The notes below the pieces were generated by a model. The model was not told the origin of the DNA, made no database searches, and saw only the letters and a list, made by a program, of their open reading frames with translations. Below, one piece after another: positions 16,939 to 25,608 of a stretch of DNA of 64,000 bases; the stretch's first letter is position 1, and each line of letters begins with the position of its first letter. Both the position numbers and the translations under genes were made by a program. The DNA lies in NCBI GenBank assembly GCA_963666415.2, contig CAXXPD010000003.1:2232001-2296000 (forward strand), given 5' to 3'. The DNA is from Bin87 sp963666415 (lineage in GTDB: Bacteria; Chloroflexota; Dehalococcoidia; Lucifugimonadales; UBA3495).

Positions 16939-17856
16939 ATGACCACACTGAGCGGCACCCGGCCAGCCGATTTCGACAGCTATTGGCAAACAACACTGGA
17001 TGAGCTGGCGGGGTTCCCAGCGGCCCCGGAGGTTACGGAGATCCCGTTGCGCTCGACGGATTTCGCTACGGCCTACGGGGTGCGCCTGACTTCGATCGGT
17101 CCGTACCGCATATTCGGGTATCTGAGCATCCCGCGCGGCGACGGCCAGTTCCCGGCAAAGTACTTCCTGCCGCGCTATGGGAGCGTCACCGATCTGGTGC
17201 CCCAGGGTGCGGCCAACGGTCAACGCGAGCAGTACGTAACCTTCTCGATTTGCGTGCGAGGGCAGCGGCTGGCGGACCAACCCTACGCGGCCAGCTTCCC
17301 GGGGCTGCTTACCGATGGCATCGCGGATGCGGCCAGCTACGTGTACCGCGGTATCGTCGCGGACTGCTGCCGGGGGCTGGAGTATCTGGCCGGGCGACCG
17401 GAGGTGGACGGCGCGCGCGTAGCCACCATCGGCACCGACCTGGCCTTGACGACCGCCGCCCTGTGTCCGCAAGTTACCCACGTCGTGTGCGCCCCCACCC
17501 TATGCTACGCTGCTGCTAATTTGGCCTCCCGCACCGGAGCCTACCCCCTAGAGGAGATCAACGACTATCTGCGCCTGCACCCAGCCCGTCGGGACCAGGT
17601 CGTAGACACACTGTCCCACTTCGACCTGCGGTGGTTCGCGCCCCAGGTTGGAGCCACCACCTTGGTGATGGCCGGGGCCGATGGGGCCGCGCTGGATGCC
17701 ACCGCCCTCGACCCGATGGTTCAGGCCATCAGGGGCGACTGCCAGGTTCACAAGTCGGAACATTCGGGCTACAAAGATGGCGTGTACAGCGAGGAATGGT
17801 TAACCCGGGAGTTTGGTTTGCCCGCGCCCAGCCTTCCCCCGCACTGGCAACCCTAG
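16939..17856 (+). CDS. AXE1-like protein with lost nucleophile
   Basis: A 305-residue paralogue of the preceding esterase: FDSYWQTTLDELAG, the ICVRGQRLADQPYAASFPGL loop and the RGIVADCCRGLEYLAGRPEVDG stretch align with it. The catalytic GHSQG is replaced by GTDLA, so the serine nucleophile is absent, and the acid-loop region reads VMAGADGAALD. It is therefore either not a hydrolase or uses another mechanism. It follows 13 bases after the active-looking paralogue, so a heterodimer or regulatory partner is possible (inference). There is no frame break; the gene appears maintained. Confidence 0.8.
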   Translation: MTTLSGTRPADFDSYWQTTLDELAGFPAAPEVTEIPLRSTDFATAYGVRLTSIGPYRIFGYLSIPRGDGQFPAKYFLPRYGSVTDLVPQGAANGQREQYVTFSICVRGQRLADQPYAASFPGLLTDGIADAASYVYRGIVADCCRGLEYLAGRPEVDGARVATIGTDLALTTAALCPQVTHVVCAPTLCYAAANLASRTGAYPLEEINDYLRLHPARRDQVVDTLSHFDLRWFAPQVGATTLVMAGADGAALDATALDPMVQAIRGDCQVHKSEHSGYKDGVYSEEWLTREFGLPAPSLPPHWQP

Positions 17857-17985
17857 CAACGAAAAACTCGACAACTTCGGGCTGCTGCCGGCCCCGCCCG
17901 CCGCACAACCCCACTGGCCGCAATCAGATTTACGCTCACCAGCAATCGGTACATCCCATGCTACCGTGGTGAATGGAGGGCAACT

Positions 17986-19092
17986 ATGAAGGCTTCCTAT
18001 CTTGGCGCAATGGGCTATTCCCAGCGCCACCAGTTCCCCACCAACTGGCCCATCCCTCCGGCGTACCACGACCCGGAAACGTCGGTGCGCAGCTACCAGG
18101 AAGGGATGGACGAATGCGAGTTTGCCGAAGAGTTGGGGTTCGACTGGGTTAGCTTCTCTGAGCATCACTATTCCGGGCGCATTGCCACCGGCACGCCGGC
18201 GGTGATGGCGGCGGCCGTTGCCGAGCGGTGCAAACGCGTCAAGATTGCGATGCTGGGGCAGCTATTGCCGCTGAACAACCCGATTCGGTGCGCCGAGGAA
18301 CTTGGCCTTTTGGACAACTTGACCAATGGCCGCCTCATCATCGGGTTTCTGCGGGGAACACCGAATGAGGATCAAACCTACGGAGTGAATCCCGCCGAGG
18401 GGCGTGGCCGTCTGTTCGAGGGCATGGATCTGATCCTCAAGGCCCTGACCGAGCCGCAGCCGTTTTCCTGGGAAGGCCGGTATCACCAGTACCGCACCGT
18501 GGCGGTCTGGCCGCCGCCGGTACAGCAGCCGCTCCCGCCGGTGATAGTTGCCACCCGCAGCGACGATACGGTGCGTTACGCCGCCGAGCACCGGCTGGGA
18601 CTCGGCGTCTCCTTCGTGCCGGCAGAACGGATGGCTGCCATCACCCGCAAGTATTTCCAGTGGTCCGAGGAAGCCGGATGGCAGCCGGAGCCGGACCAGG
18701 TGGTGTTTCGCGGCAGCATCTACCTGGCCGAAACCGACAAGCAGGCCGAGGACTGGCTGGCCGCCCGCACCGGCAGCGGCCCGGCCCCCGGGGGGGTCGC
18801 CATGAGTCCCGGCGTGTCGCGGGCGGTTGATGCGGCACGCGAAATCGAAGGGTCCAGCCTTCGCGCGGGTGTGGCCGGCAGCCCTCAGGGAGACGTCGTC
18901 GGCGTGGCCGGCCGATTGAATTTTATGGGTAGCCCGGACACTGTGGTCAAGCAGATCAAGCAGTTCCGCGACGAAGCCGGCGCTGGCGTGGTGGACCTGT
19001 TCTTCCAGCAGCCGGGGGTGGATCATAGAGAGGTGATGCGGGAAATCGATCTGTTTGGCCGTGAGGTACTGCCCCGCATTCGGGAGTTTTAA
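17986..19092 (+). CDS. LLM class flavin-dependent oxidoreductase
   Basis: A 368-residue luciferase-like TIM-barrel enzyme. Landmarks are FDWVSFSEHHYSGR, VKIAMLGQLLPLNNPIRCAEE, LDNLTNGRLIIGFLRGTPNE and, near the end, GSPDTVVKQIKQF. It would use FMN or F420. The ATG follows GGAGGG. It lies 129 bases after the degenerate esterase and 33 bases before a hydrolase-like gene on the same strand, so it is likely part of the run that starts with the fused selenoprotein. Confidence 0.9.
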   Translation: MKASYLGAMGYSQRHQFPTNWPIPPAYHDPETSVRSYQEGMDECEFAEELGFDWVSFSEHHYSGRIATGTPAVMAAAVAERCKRVKIAMLGQLLPLNNPIRCAEELGLLDNLTNGRLIIGFLRGTPNEDQTYGVNPAEGRGRLFEGMDLILKALTEPQPFSWEGRYHQYRTVAVWPPPVQQPLPPVIVATRSDDTVRYAAEHRLGLGVSFVPAERMAAITRKYFQWSEEAGWQPEPDQVVFRGSIYLAETDKQAEDWLAARTGSGPAPGGVAMSPGVSRAVDAAREIEGSSLRAGVAGSPQGDVVGVAGRLNFMGSPDTVVKQIKQFRDEAGAGVVDLFFQQPGVDHREVMREIDLFGREVLPRIREF

Positions 19093-19125
19093 TTTGCTGC
19101 GGTCAGCGGGAATTGGGGGCAATCA

Positions 19126-19785
19126 GTGGTAGTCGAGGAGGGGCAAGTTGATGTGGCCGGAACTCCGGTTCGCTATTGGGCGGCGGGGGACGGCGGCCTG
19201 GTGGTCATTTTGGATGACGGCGGATGGGGCGCATCGCAGTTGCAGGAAGCGCTGGCCGGCGGCTATCGCGTGGTGCGACTGGAGTTGGCCGAACTTACCA
19301 CGGCAGTAGCCGGCGGCGAGCCCAGCAACGCCCAGCGGGTGGCCGACCTTACGGCGTTGGCGGTCGCCGGCCTAACGGGCGAGAAATACACCCTCATCGG
19401 AGTTGCAGACTCCGCCGGCGTTGCGCTCTGGCAGACGCTGCGGGCGCCCGATAGCGTGGATGCACTGGTGCTCATCTCTCCCAGCATCGTTCTCCCCACC
19501 GGAGAGGCACATCAAGGCGTCCACGACGCCGAGGCGGTGAGCAGGTTGGGTGACGTGGCTTGCGCCACCCTGGTGGTGTTTGGACTCAACGACCGCACGG
19601 TCGCCCCCGAAGCTGCAAGTGTGTACAAAGAAAGCATCCAGAACTGCAACATCAGCTTTGTATACGACGCGGCACGCGACATCATGGCGGACCGGCCAGA
19701 GGCGCTGACGGGCGCGGTGGCCGATTTTGTGGAGCGCCGGGAAACTTTCATCGTCGGGCGTGGATCGGGCCTCATCAACCCGTGA
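19126..19785 (+). CDS. Alpha/beta-hydrolase-fold protein, catalytic His missing
   Basis: A 219-residue protein with an alpha/beta-hydrolase outline. The nucleophile elbow region is LIGVADSAGVALW, with a serine in D-S-A, and the acid region is VFGLNDRTVAPEA. Near the C-terminus, where related proteins have a DAGH-type motif before a RPEAL segment, this one reads YDAARDIMADRPEAL, so the catalytic histidine is replaced. The N-terminal oxyanion segment is VILDDGGWG rather than HGG. The GTG start has a GGGGG patch upstream. Probably not a classical hydrolase. Confidence 0.72.
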   Translation: MVVEEGQVDVAGTPVRYWAAGDGGLVVILDDGGWGASQLQEALAGGYRVVRLELAELTTAVAGGEPSNAQRVADLTALAVAGLTGEKYTLIGVADSAGVALWQTLRAPDSVDALVLISPSIVLPTGEAHQGVHDAEAVSRLGDVACATLVVFGLNDRTVAPEAASVYKESIQNCNISFVYDAARDIMADRPEALTGAVADFVERRETFIVGRGSGLINP

Positions 19786-19849
19786 TCCTCAGGGAGCATT
19801 CCCGAAGCAATCGCCGCCGAAGCAAGCGGACCGCAGGAGTTTTAACGTT

Positions 19850-20623
19850 ATGCCGCATCTGAACCTCCCCGGAGTAAACCTTTGGTATGAGGACATGGAC
19901 GGCGCGGGTACTCCCGTAATCTTTCTGCACGCCGCGTCTGGCACCTGCGAGAGCTGGGTACATCAGCTGCCGGCTTTCACGACTGCGGGCTACCGGTGCA
20001 TCACCTATGATCGGCGCACGTGGGGACGTTCGCAACCGACTGATCCCAGCGAGCAGCCGGGTTTCGCGGGGGTCGACCTGCATGGGCTGGTCGAGTCGCT
20101 GGGGCTGGAGCGGGTGCATCTGGTAGCCACTGCCGCCGGCGGGATCGTCGGCCTGGATTATGCGTTAAGCCATCCGGAACGCGTCCGCAGCCTGGTGGCG
20201 GCCAACACCATCGGCGGCGTGCAGGACGCCGAATACCTGGCGGTTCAGACACGGCTGCGTCCGGCGGAGATACAGAACCTGCCGGTTGAACTGCGTGAGC
20301 TGGGGCCCTCGTACCGTGGCGCCGGTCCGGAGGGAGTCGCCCGTTGGCTCGAGATAGAGTTGGCCAGCCGACCCTACGGGCGGGTCCCATCGCAACCGCT
20401 GCGCGAACCCATCACCTACGCTCGGCTGGACACCATGTCGGTACAGACGCTGGTGCTGTCGGGAGAGTCCGACCTGCTATCTCCGCCGGCTTTGATGCGG
20501 ATGCTGGCCGCCCATATCCCAACCAGCCGTCTGGTGTCGCTTTCGGATGCCGGCCACGCGGGGTTTTGGGAACGGCCACAGGTCTGGAACGGCCTGGTGC
20601 TGGAATTCATCGGCCAACACTAG
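19850..20623 (+). CDS. Alpha/beta-hydrolase-fold protein with Ala at the nucleophile position
   Basis: A 257-residue protein. FLHAASGTCESW is the oxyanion loop, and HLVATAAGGIVGLDYALSHPERV is where a GxSxG elbow belongs, but it reads A-T-A-A-G with no serine. The acid (SGESDLLSPP) and the histidine (SDAGHAGFWERP) are kept. This is either a noncatalytic relative or an enzyme with different chemistry, as seen in some alpha/beta-fold dioxygenases (inference). The ATG at 19850 follows GCAGGAG; a longer in-frame start would overlap the preceding gene. Last gene of the run. Confidence 0.8.
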   Translation: MPHLNLPGVNLWYEDMDGAGTPVIFLHAASGTCESWVHQLPAFTTAGYRCITYDRRTWGRSQPTDPSEQPGFAGVDLHGLVESLGLERVHLVATAAGGIVGLDYALSHPERVRSLVAANTIGGVQDAEYLAVQTRLRPAEIQNLPVELRELGPSYRGAGPEGVARWLEIELASRPYGRVPSQPLREPITYARLDTMSVQTLVLSGESDLLSPPALMRMLAAHIPTSRLVSLSDAGHAGFWERPQVWNGLVLEFIGQH

Positions 20624-20712
20624 GGGCGCCGGATGGCAGTACGCTCGCGCCCAACTATTGCCGGGAGTGCGGTGGCTCACACCTTCCAAGCGGCCAAACA
20701 TCTGCAATCCTC

Positions 20713-20876
20713 GCGCGTACCCACTTAATCTGTCATTGCGAGGAGCTCCCGCTCATCCCGAGCCCGTCGAGGGACGTGGCAACCTCCATAAGGCTGAACT
20801 TACGTCCACGAACCGCCGTTGTTACGGCGACGGGATTGCCACGCTACGCTCGCAATGACAAAGTGGGTACGCATGA
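20713..20876. repeat. Family A repeat
   Basis: Full copy from GCGTACCCACTTAATCTGTC to AAAGTGGGTACGCATGA, with a CCGAGCCCGTCGAGGGACG arm. It fills half of the 318-base gap; no gene is seen in the remainder. Confidence 0.82.
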
Positions 20877-20941
20877 GATCTGCAGTCAGCTTGCGCTGGT
20901 GTTAGGATGGGCGGCAAACAGTCGGGCGAGGAATTTTTGCA

Positions 20942-21973
20942 ATGACGACTTATATGTACATATCCCTCCAGCGGGAAGACCGAATCTCCCAGTATGTGGT
21001 GGACCCAGATACCGGCGCTCTGGAAAAGCGGGCCGATTTCGCCGTGGCCGGGATGCCGGCACCGTTGGCGGTGGACCCGCAGCAGCGTTATCTGTTCGCC
21101 GGCCGACGCCTGCCGGGTGAGTTCGGGTTGTCCAGTTTTGGCATCGAGCCGGTCACCGGCAACCTGCAATTGCTGACCAGCGTGGACCTGGAGGGTGATC
21201 CGGTGCATGTCTTCATCGACCGCACCGGCAACCACCTGCTGTCCGCCTACTATTATCAGTCGCGGGCCGCAGTGCACGGTTTCAACGCTGACGGGATGCT
21301 CAACGCCACGCCCACCGAGTGGCTGGAAACCGGCATCGGCGCGCATTACATCCAGACCGACCCCACGAACCGCTACGCCTTCGTGCCCCACATCGCCGAG
21401 GGTTCCCAAACCGGCATGAACGCCATTTTCCAGTTCAGATTCGACGAGACCACGGGAAGCCTGACACCCAACAATCCGGATCGAGTCATCCCCAAATCAC
21501 CGGAAGGGCCGCGACACATCTGCTTCAACCCCAACCTGGACGTGGTCTATTCTTCAAACGAACAGGGTTGCAGCGTAACCGCTTATCGTTTCGACCCGGC
21601 CAGCGGCACGCTGGATCCGTTCCAGACGGTGCCCACGCTGCCGGAGGGTTACGACGGCAGAAACTCCTGCTCGCAGATACAGATAACACCCTCCGGCAAG
21701 TACCTTTACGCGCCGAACCGCGGGCACAACAGCATCGCCGGGTTTTCGGTGGATCAGGCGGACGGCACGCTGACGGCGATTGGGCGGACGGCTACCGAAC
21801 CGGTGCCACGGGCCTTCAGCCTGGACCCCACCGGGAATTACCTGTACGCCGCCGGACTGGACTCCGGCCGGCTGGCGGCATATCGGGTTGCCCAGGATAG
21901 CGGCGTACTGGAGCCCCTGGAAACCTATGACGTCGGGCAAGGCCCCATGTGGGTGCTGATATTCGATCTATGA
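20942..21973 (+). CDS. Lactonase-family beta-propeller protein
   Basis: A 343-residue seven-bladed propeller of the lactonase/6-phosphogluconolactonase (YbhE-like) family. The repeating blade unit is G.L......V.......PR.....P.G.YLYA, seen in VDPQQRYLFAGRR, RAFSLDPTGNYLYAAG and the QIQITPSGKYLYAPNRGHNSIAGF blade. The EGPRHICFNPNLDVVY segment contains the His usually found near the active site. No signal peptide. The ATG is preceded by GAGGA. It may hydrolyse a sugar lactone; the substrate is not shown by sequence. Confidence 0.88.
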   Translation: MTTYMYISLQREDRISQYVVDPDTGALEKRADFAVAGMPAPLAVDPQQRYLFAGRRLPGEFGLSSFGIEPVTGNLQLLTSVDLEGDPVHVFIDRTGNHLLSAYYYQSRAAVHGFNADGMLNATPTEWLETGIGAHYIQTDPTNRYAFVPHIAEGSQTGMNAIFQFRFDETTGSLTPNNPDRVIPKSPEGPRHICFNPNLDVVYSSNEQGCSVTAYRFDPASGTLDPFQTVPTLPEGYDGRNSCSQIQITPSGKYLYAPNRGHNSIAGFSVDQADGTLTAIGRTATEPVPRAFSLDPTGNYLYAAGLDSGRLAAYRVAQDSGVLEPLETYDVGQGPMWVLIFDL

Positions 21974-22007
21974 CAATCAGGGTGCGTTGGCATGCGCCTA
22001 CCGGCCC

Positions 22008-22150
22008 AGGGCGCCGGTCAGGGCCTTTCGATTATCGGAACGTAGCGGCCAAAGGTGAGTTGGGGACAGCACTGGTCGATACGGCTACGCGATTGCCACG
22101 CTGCGCTCGCAATGACATTAGGGCACAATCGAAAGACCCTGGGGCGCCGG
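22008..22150. repeat. Composite family A' repeat, inverted copy
   Basis: Reverse-oriented copy of the 8057-8208 unit: it begins near GGTCAGGGCCTTTCGATTAT and ends ACAATCGAAAGACCCTGGGG, with the GCTCGCAATGAC core inside. It fills the gap between the lactonase and the convergent PPOX gene. Confidence 0.78.
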
Positions 22151-22196
22151 TGCACTCGGGCCGGGCAGTTGAGCAGGCCAGACCGGGAAGCGTTCG

Positions 22197-22628
22197 CTAG
22201 GAGACATCCCCGGAGTAATCCCAGGAGCGGAAACGATGCGGCGTAACCTTGATATAGGACGCGCCGGGTCGCGGCTCGGTGGGCAGGTCGGGTTCGGCGG
22301 TGCCCCGGAGCCTGGCTGCCTCCCGGGAGTAATGCAGGACTTCGCTCGGCTCGGAGTGAACCGTAGCGTTGCCCTGCACCATCAGGCCCTTGATGTCGCG
22401 CATCGAGCTACCGGTTTCGATGAGCAGGCTCACCTTTGAGTTGTGTTCAATGTTAGCCAGTTTGTGGGTATGGGAGCGGACGCCAATCAGGATGTCGTCC
22501 CCCAACCGGAAGTAGCCTAGCGGAACGGTGTGGGGATACCCGTCCGGGTCCAGCGTGGTCAGCACAATCCAGCCGGGTTTGCTGTCCAGAAAATCGTGGG
22601 CTTCCTGGCGCGTCAGTGGGCGAGGCAT
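22197..22628 (-). CDS. Pyridoxamine-5'-phosphate-oxidase-like (PPOX/FDOR) protein
   Basis: A 143-residue split-barrel flavin- or F420-binding protein. FLDSKPGWIVLTTLDPDGYPHTVPLGYF is the N-terminal strand pair, LIGVRSHTHKLANIEHNSKVSLLIETG the cofactor-binding centre, and RSWDYSG the typical tail. Given several LLM enzymes nearby, F420 is a reasonable cofactor guess but unproven. The ATG at 22628 has GGAGATG upstream. It precedes the EthD-like gene's stop by 49 bases on the same strand. Confidence 0.85.
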   Translation of the reverse strand: MPRPLTRQEAHDFLDSKPGWIVLTTLDPDGYPHTVPLGYFRLGDDILIGVRSHTHKLANIEHNSKVSLLIETGSSMRDIKGLMVQGNATVHSEPSEVLHYSREAARLRGTAEPDLPTEPRPGASYIKVTPHRFRSWDYSGDVS

Positions 22629-22676
22629 TTACGTCATCTCCGTTGCGAATCGTGGGCCGGGCCGCCAGGGCATGGG

Positions 22677-23351
22677 TCAGAACGCCCGTGGGGGGGATAC
22701 CCGGCGGTAGACACCCGGTGAACCCGGAGCGTGTCCGTACGAGCCCCCAATGTACTCGTGCATCGTGTCCTGCCCGCGCTGGGTCTCCCAGGCCAGGGTT
22801 TCCGGCACCTTTTCGTGCTCGAATTCGTACATCGTCAGGTACTTGGGGCTACCCTCGACCGCGTGGTAACGGCGCACGTGCAGGCAACCGGGAATTTTCA
22901 GATTGCCCGGGGTGCGGACGTTGTCGTAGTAATAGTTGTACTTGTCCTCGATGTCTGCCGGCACTTCCATTCGGCCGATTTGTAGGGCCGGCGCCATGCC
23001 ACGCCCCAGAGTGGGTGGGTCGCTGGCGGACGGATAGATCTGGCTGTAAACGTTGCGCACTGTGCCACGGCCTACAACATTCGGCGACATCCGCTTCGTC
23101 CATTCGGTGGGGTTGCGGCTCATGCGCAGATACTCGTCGGTCTGGAGGGCGTCCGCGGACTCCAGCTCGTATACAGCCAGGTAGCGTGGGCCGCCTCGCA
23201 GCGCTTCGTATCGGGCCGCGTCCAGGAATCCGGGAGCGCTCAGCCGTTCGGGGATGTGTTCCTGGTTGTACCAGGCATTGAACTCAGCGTCGTTCTCAAT
23301 GTCAACGTCGGCGTAAACCACCAACAGGGCAGTACCTTTCCTGATGACCAC
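22677..23351 (-). CDS. Duplicated EthD-like dimeric alpha/beta-barrel protein
   Basis: A 224-residue protein made of two ferredoxin-like halves. The first reads EFNAWYNQEHIPERLSAPGF then RYEALRGGPRYLAVYELES; the second has NYYYDNVRTPGNLKIPGC then RRYHAVEGSPKYLTMYEFE. Each half follows the pattern of EthD/DUF4286-like small proteins that form dimeric barrels; here the dimer is made in one chain. Catalysis is unknown. The start is GTG after GAGGAGG. It is the upstream partner of the PPOX-like gene. Confidence 0.8.
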   Translation of the reverse strand: MVIRKGTALLVVYADVDIENDAEFNAWYNQEHIPERLSAPGFLDAARYEALRGGPRYLAVYELESADALQTDEYLRMSRNPTEWTKRMSPNVVGRGTVRNVYSQIYPSASDPPTLGRGMAPALQIGRMEVPADIEDKYNYYYDNVRTPGNLKIPGCLHVRRYHAVEGSPKYLTMYEFEHEKVPETLAWETQRGQDTMHEYIGGSYGHAPGSPGVYRRVSPPRAF

Positions 23352-23593
23352 GTTACGTACCTCCTCGCTCGGGATGCTCGGGGCGCGGGATGCTCCGGAA
23401 CCCAGTGGAGCCTGACTGGCCCCGCTCCAGCCGCATTAAAGCACAATTCAAACGTGGTGTGGGGTTTGTACGCGCGGCTTGGAGGGTTTGCCTTATCCAA
23501 CCGCAAGTGGTACTAATCTGCCAGAACGAATCAGATCAGCTGGCGTACACTGCGTCGCCAGTTGCAAATCGCACCCGAAAAGAAGGGGAAGAT

Positions 23594-24112
23594 ATGCCAA
23601 GAGCGACGATTAATATTGGAGACGCGACCGGACAGGCCGCAACGGGCGCGGTCTGGAAATTTGCCCGGGGCTACGTGCCCGGCGAGACCAACGAGGGGCT
23701 GGTGGAGCAGAGAGAGGGCAGCCCGGCTCGGTTACCGGATTACGACGATTCCGGTTGGGCCGTCTGTTACAACCTGCCGGACCGCGTGTCCCACGGATTC
23801 AGTTTCGTGTGGTACCGAACTACCATCACCATCCCCGAATCGGTGGCAGGCCACGCTACCGGCGGAATGCGGGTGCAGTTCGAAACCTGCGTCGACGACT
23901 ACGGCGAAATCTGGATCGACGGCGAGTGCAACCGCGATCGGGCCACCGTGCAGGGTTTCAACGTACCGCAGCGAGTACAGGTAACCGACAACGCCCAGCC
24001 CGGCAACCGGCACACCATAGCCATACTGGCGGTCAACGGGCCGCTGGGCGCACCCGGCGGCACCGTGTTCGTGCGTTACGCAAACCTGGGATTCGAGTGG
24101 ACCGGGGCGTAG
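23594..24112 (+). CDS. Galactose-binding-like beta-sandwich domain protein
   Basis: A 172-residue protein resembling the jelly-roll sugar-binding domain found in glycoside hydrolase family 2 and related enzymes. Landmarks are DDSGWAVCYNLPDRVSHGF, VWYRTTITIPESV, VQFETCVDDYGEIWIDGE and NRHTIAILAVNGPLG. No catalytic domain is attached and there is no signal peptide. The ATG at 23594 follows AGAAGGGGAAG; longer in-frame starts lie in unlike sequence. Function unknown; ligand binding is inferred. Confidence 0.75.
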   Translation: MPRATINIGDATGQAATGAVWKFARGYVPGETNEGLVEQREGSPARLPDYDDSGWAVCYNLPDRVSHGFSFVWYRTTITIPESVAGHATGGMRVQFETCVDDYGEIWIDGECNRDRATVQGFNVPQRVQVTDNAQPGNRHTIAILAVNGPLGAPGGTVFVRYANLGFEWTGA

Positions 24113-24147
24113 CGTCTTTCAACTTCGGCAGTCGACTGCCGGCCTCA

Positions 24148-24333
24148 TGCGTACCCACTTTGGCATTGCGTGGGTACGCACTTTGTCATTGCGAGCGTCC
24201 TTCGACAGGCTCAGGACGAGCGGCAATGTTTTGCGCCACAGGGACGGGCTGCTCCATCGAGGTTGCCACGTCCCTCGACGGGCTCGGCATGAGCGGGCGC
24301 TCCTCGCAATGACAGATTGAAGTGGGTACGCGC
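24148..24333. repeat. Family A repeat with tandem partial copy
   Basis: Two staggered left ends (GCGTACCCACTTTGGCATTG, then GGTACGCACTTTGTCATTG) open one palindrome that ends CAATGACAGATTGAAGTGGG. Both the TCCTTCGACAGGCTCAGG and the GTCCCTCGACGGGCTCGG arms are present, one in each half. Confidence 0.8.
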
Positions 24334-24359
24334 GACACTGCCGGCTAGTTGACTTCCGG

Positions 24360-25454
24360 CTAATCGACCGACACCTGTTGAGACTGGTCAGACGCCTGTT
24401 GGATATTGTCGATGAAGCGGTGCAGTTTGACCGCTTCATCGAAGTCGGGTTGACAGGCGTCGCCCTCACGGATGGCGCGTCCGAACTGGTAGTACATCTG
24501 GCCAACATTGTAAACGGCGCCCCGGGGCATCCCTTCGAGCACGTAGGTGTAGTCGGGCGGGATCGCCAGGTCTTCCAGGGTGTCGCTGCCTTGAGCGCCC
24601 TGTAATCTGACACCGTCGTGGTTGGGAGACTCTTCGGAGGACGCAATCAGGGTGCCCTCACGTCCGTAAATCTCCATACGGTAACCGCTGCCGACCCACG
24701 GGTTGCTGGCGATGTGCACTGATGCAACGCCGCCGTTGGCCAGCCGACCGCTGACCAGAATGTTGTCCGGGGAGGTTACATCCACCATCTGGTCGGTGTC
24801 GGTTTCGTACCACTGGTTGGCCTGGGTGCTGACCACTGATGACACGTGGCTGAAATCGCCGACGACGAACCGCAGGGCGTCGATGGTGTGGCCGCAGGAG
24901 ATCGTCAGGGTGTTTGCCCCCAATTCCGCGTCCCGCTGCCAGGTGCGATCGGACTGACGCTCCAGCGCTCCGGCGGAGATGCGGCTGACGTGGCAGGACA
25001 TAACCTCGCCGACGTAGCCGCCGGCCACCAGGTCTTTCAGGTGCAGCAATACGGGGTTGGCGCGGGACTGGAGGCCAACCATGTTGCGAACGCCCCTGGC
25101 GCGAGCGACGTCGGCCATCTCCAGAGCCTCGGCGGTGGTGCGGCCCAGCGGCCACTCGGTGTAAACGTGCTTGCCGGCATTGAGAGCCGCCATGGTTGGC
25201 TCATAGTGAGACGGCACACGCAGGCTAACCGCAACGGCGTCGATGTCGGGGTGGGCCAGCATGGCGTGGTAGTCGTCGAAGGCGAGCCTGGCCCCGAATA
25301 ATTGTCTGGATTCCTCAGCGCTTTCCATGCGGGTCGTGCAGACGGCAGTCAGCTCGAATTCCGGGCTGGCGACCACCGCGGGCAGGTGCGACCGGACGGC
25401 CCAACCACGATGAATGTTGGCGCCGATGATGCCGAGGCGAATCTTGTCTGCCAT
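24360..25454 (-). CDS. Gfo/Idh/MocA family oxidoreductase
   Basis: A 364-residue NAD(P)-dependent sugar/inositol-type dehydrogenase. The Rossmann loop is LGIIGANIHRGW (residues 7-18). TEWPLGRTTAEALEM occupies the EKP position and lacks its usual Lys, having W-P-L instead. The second domain has SCGHTIDALRFVVGDF, with the catalytic-type His in GHTIDAL. The ATG of MADKIRLG follows a GGGGGAAATA site; an upstream ATG would add 10 residues. The variant EKP motif makes the exact reaction uncertain. Confidence 0.87.
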   Translation of the reverse strand: MADKIRLGIIGANIHRGWAVRSHLPAVVASPEFELTAVCTTRMESAEESRQLFGARLAFDDYHAMLAHPDIDAVAVSLRVPSHYEPTMAALNAGKHVYTEWPLGRTTAEALEMADVARARGVRNMVGLQSRANPVLLHLKDLVAGGYVGEVMSCHVSRISAGALERQSDRTWQRDAELGANTLTISCGHTIDALRFVVGDFSHVSSVVSTQANQWYETDTDQMVDVTSPDNILVSGRLANGGVASVHIASNPWVGSGYRMEIYGREGTLIASSEESPNHDGVRLQGAQGSDTLEDLAIPPDYTYVLEGMPRGAVYNVGQMYYQFGRAIREGDACQPDFDEAVKLHRFIDNIQQASDQSQQVSVD

Positions 25455-25608
25455 ATTTCCCCCCTTCGCGTGTCGTGCGCCCATCCTACCATAAGCCCCA
25501 GATCAAACACCGCAAATCGCCCACGCGCCGGTCAGCGCAGGCTGCAATCGGGCCCCGCTGCCAATGTGTTAGCATTGGGCCGCCACACACAGGCACGGAG
25601 GTGCAGAG

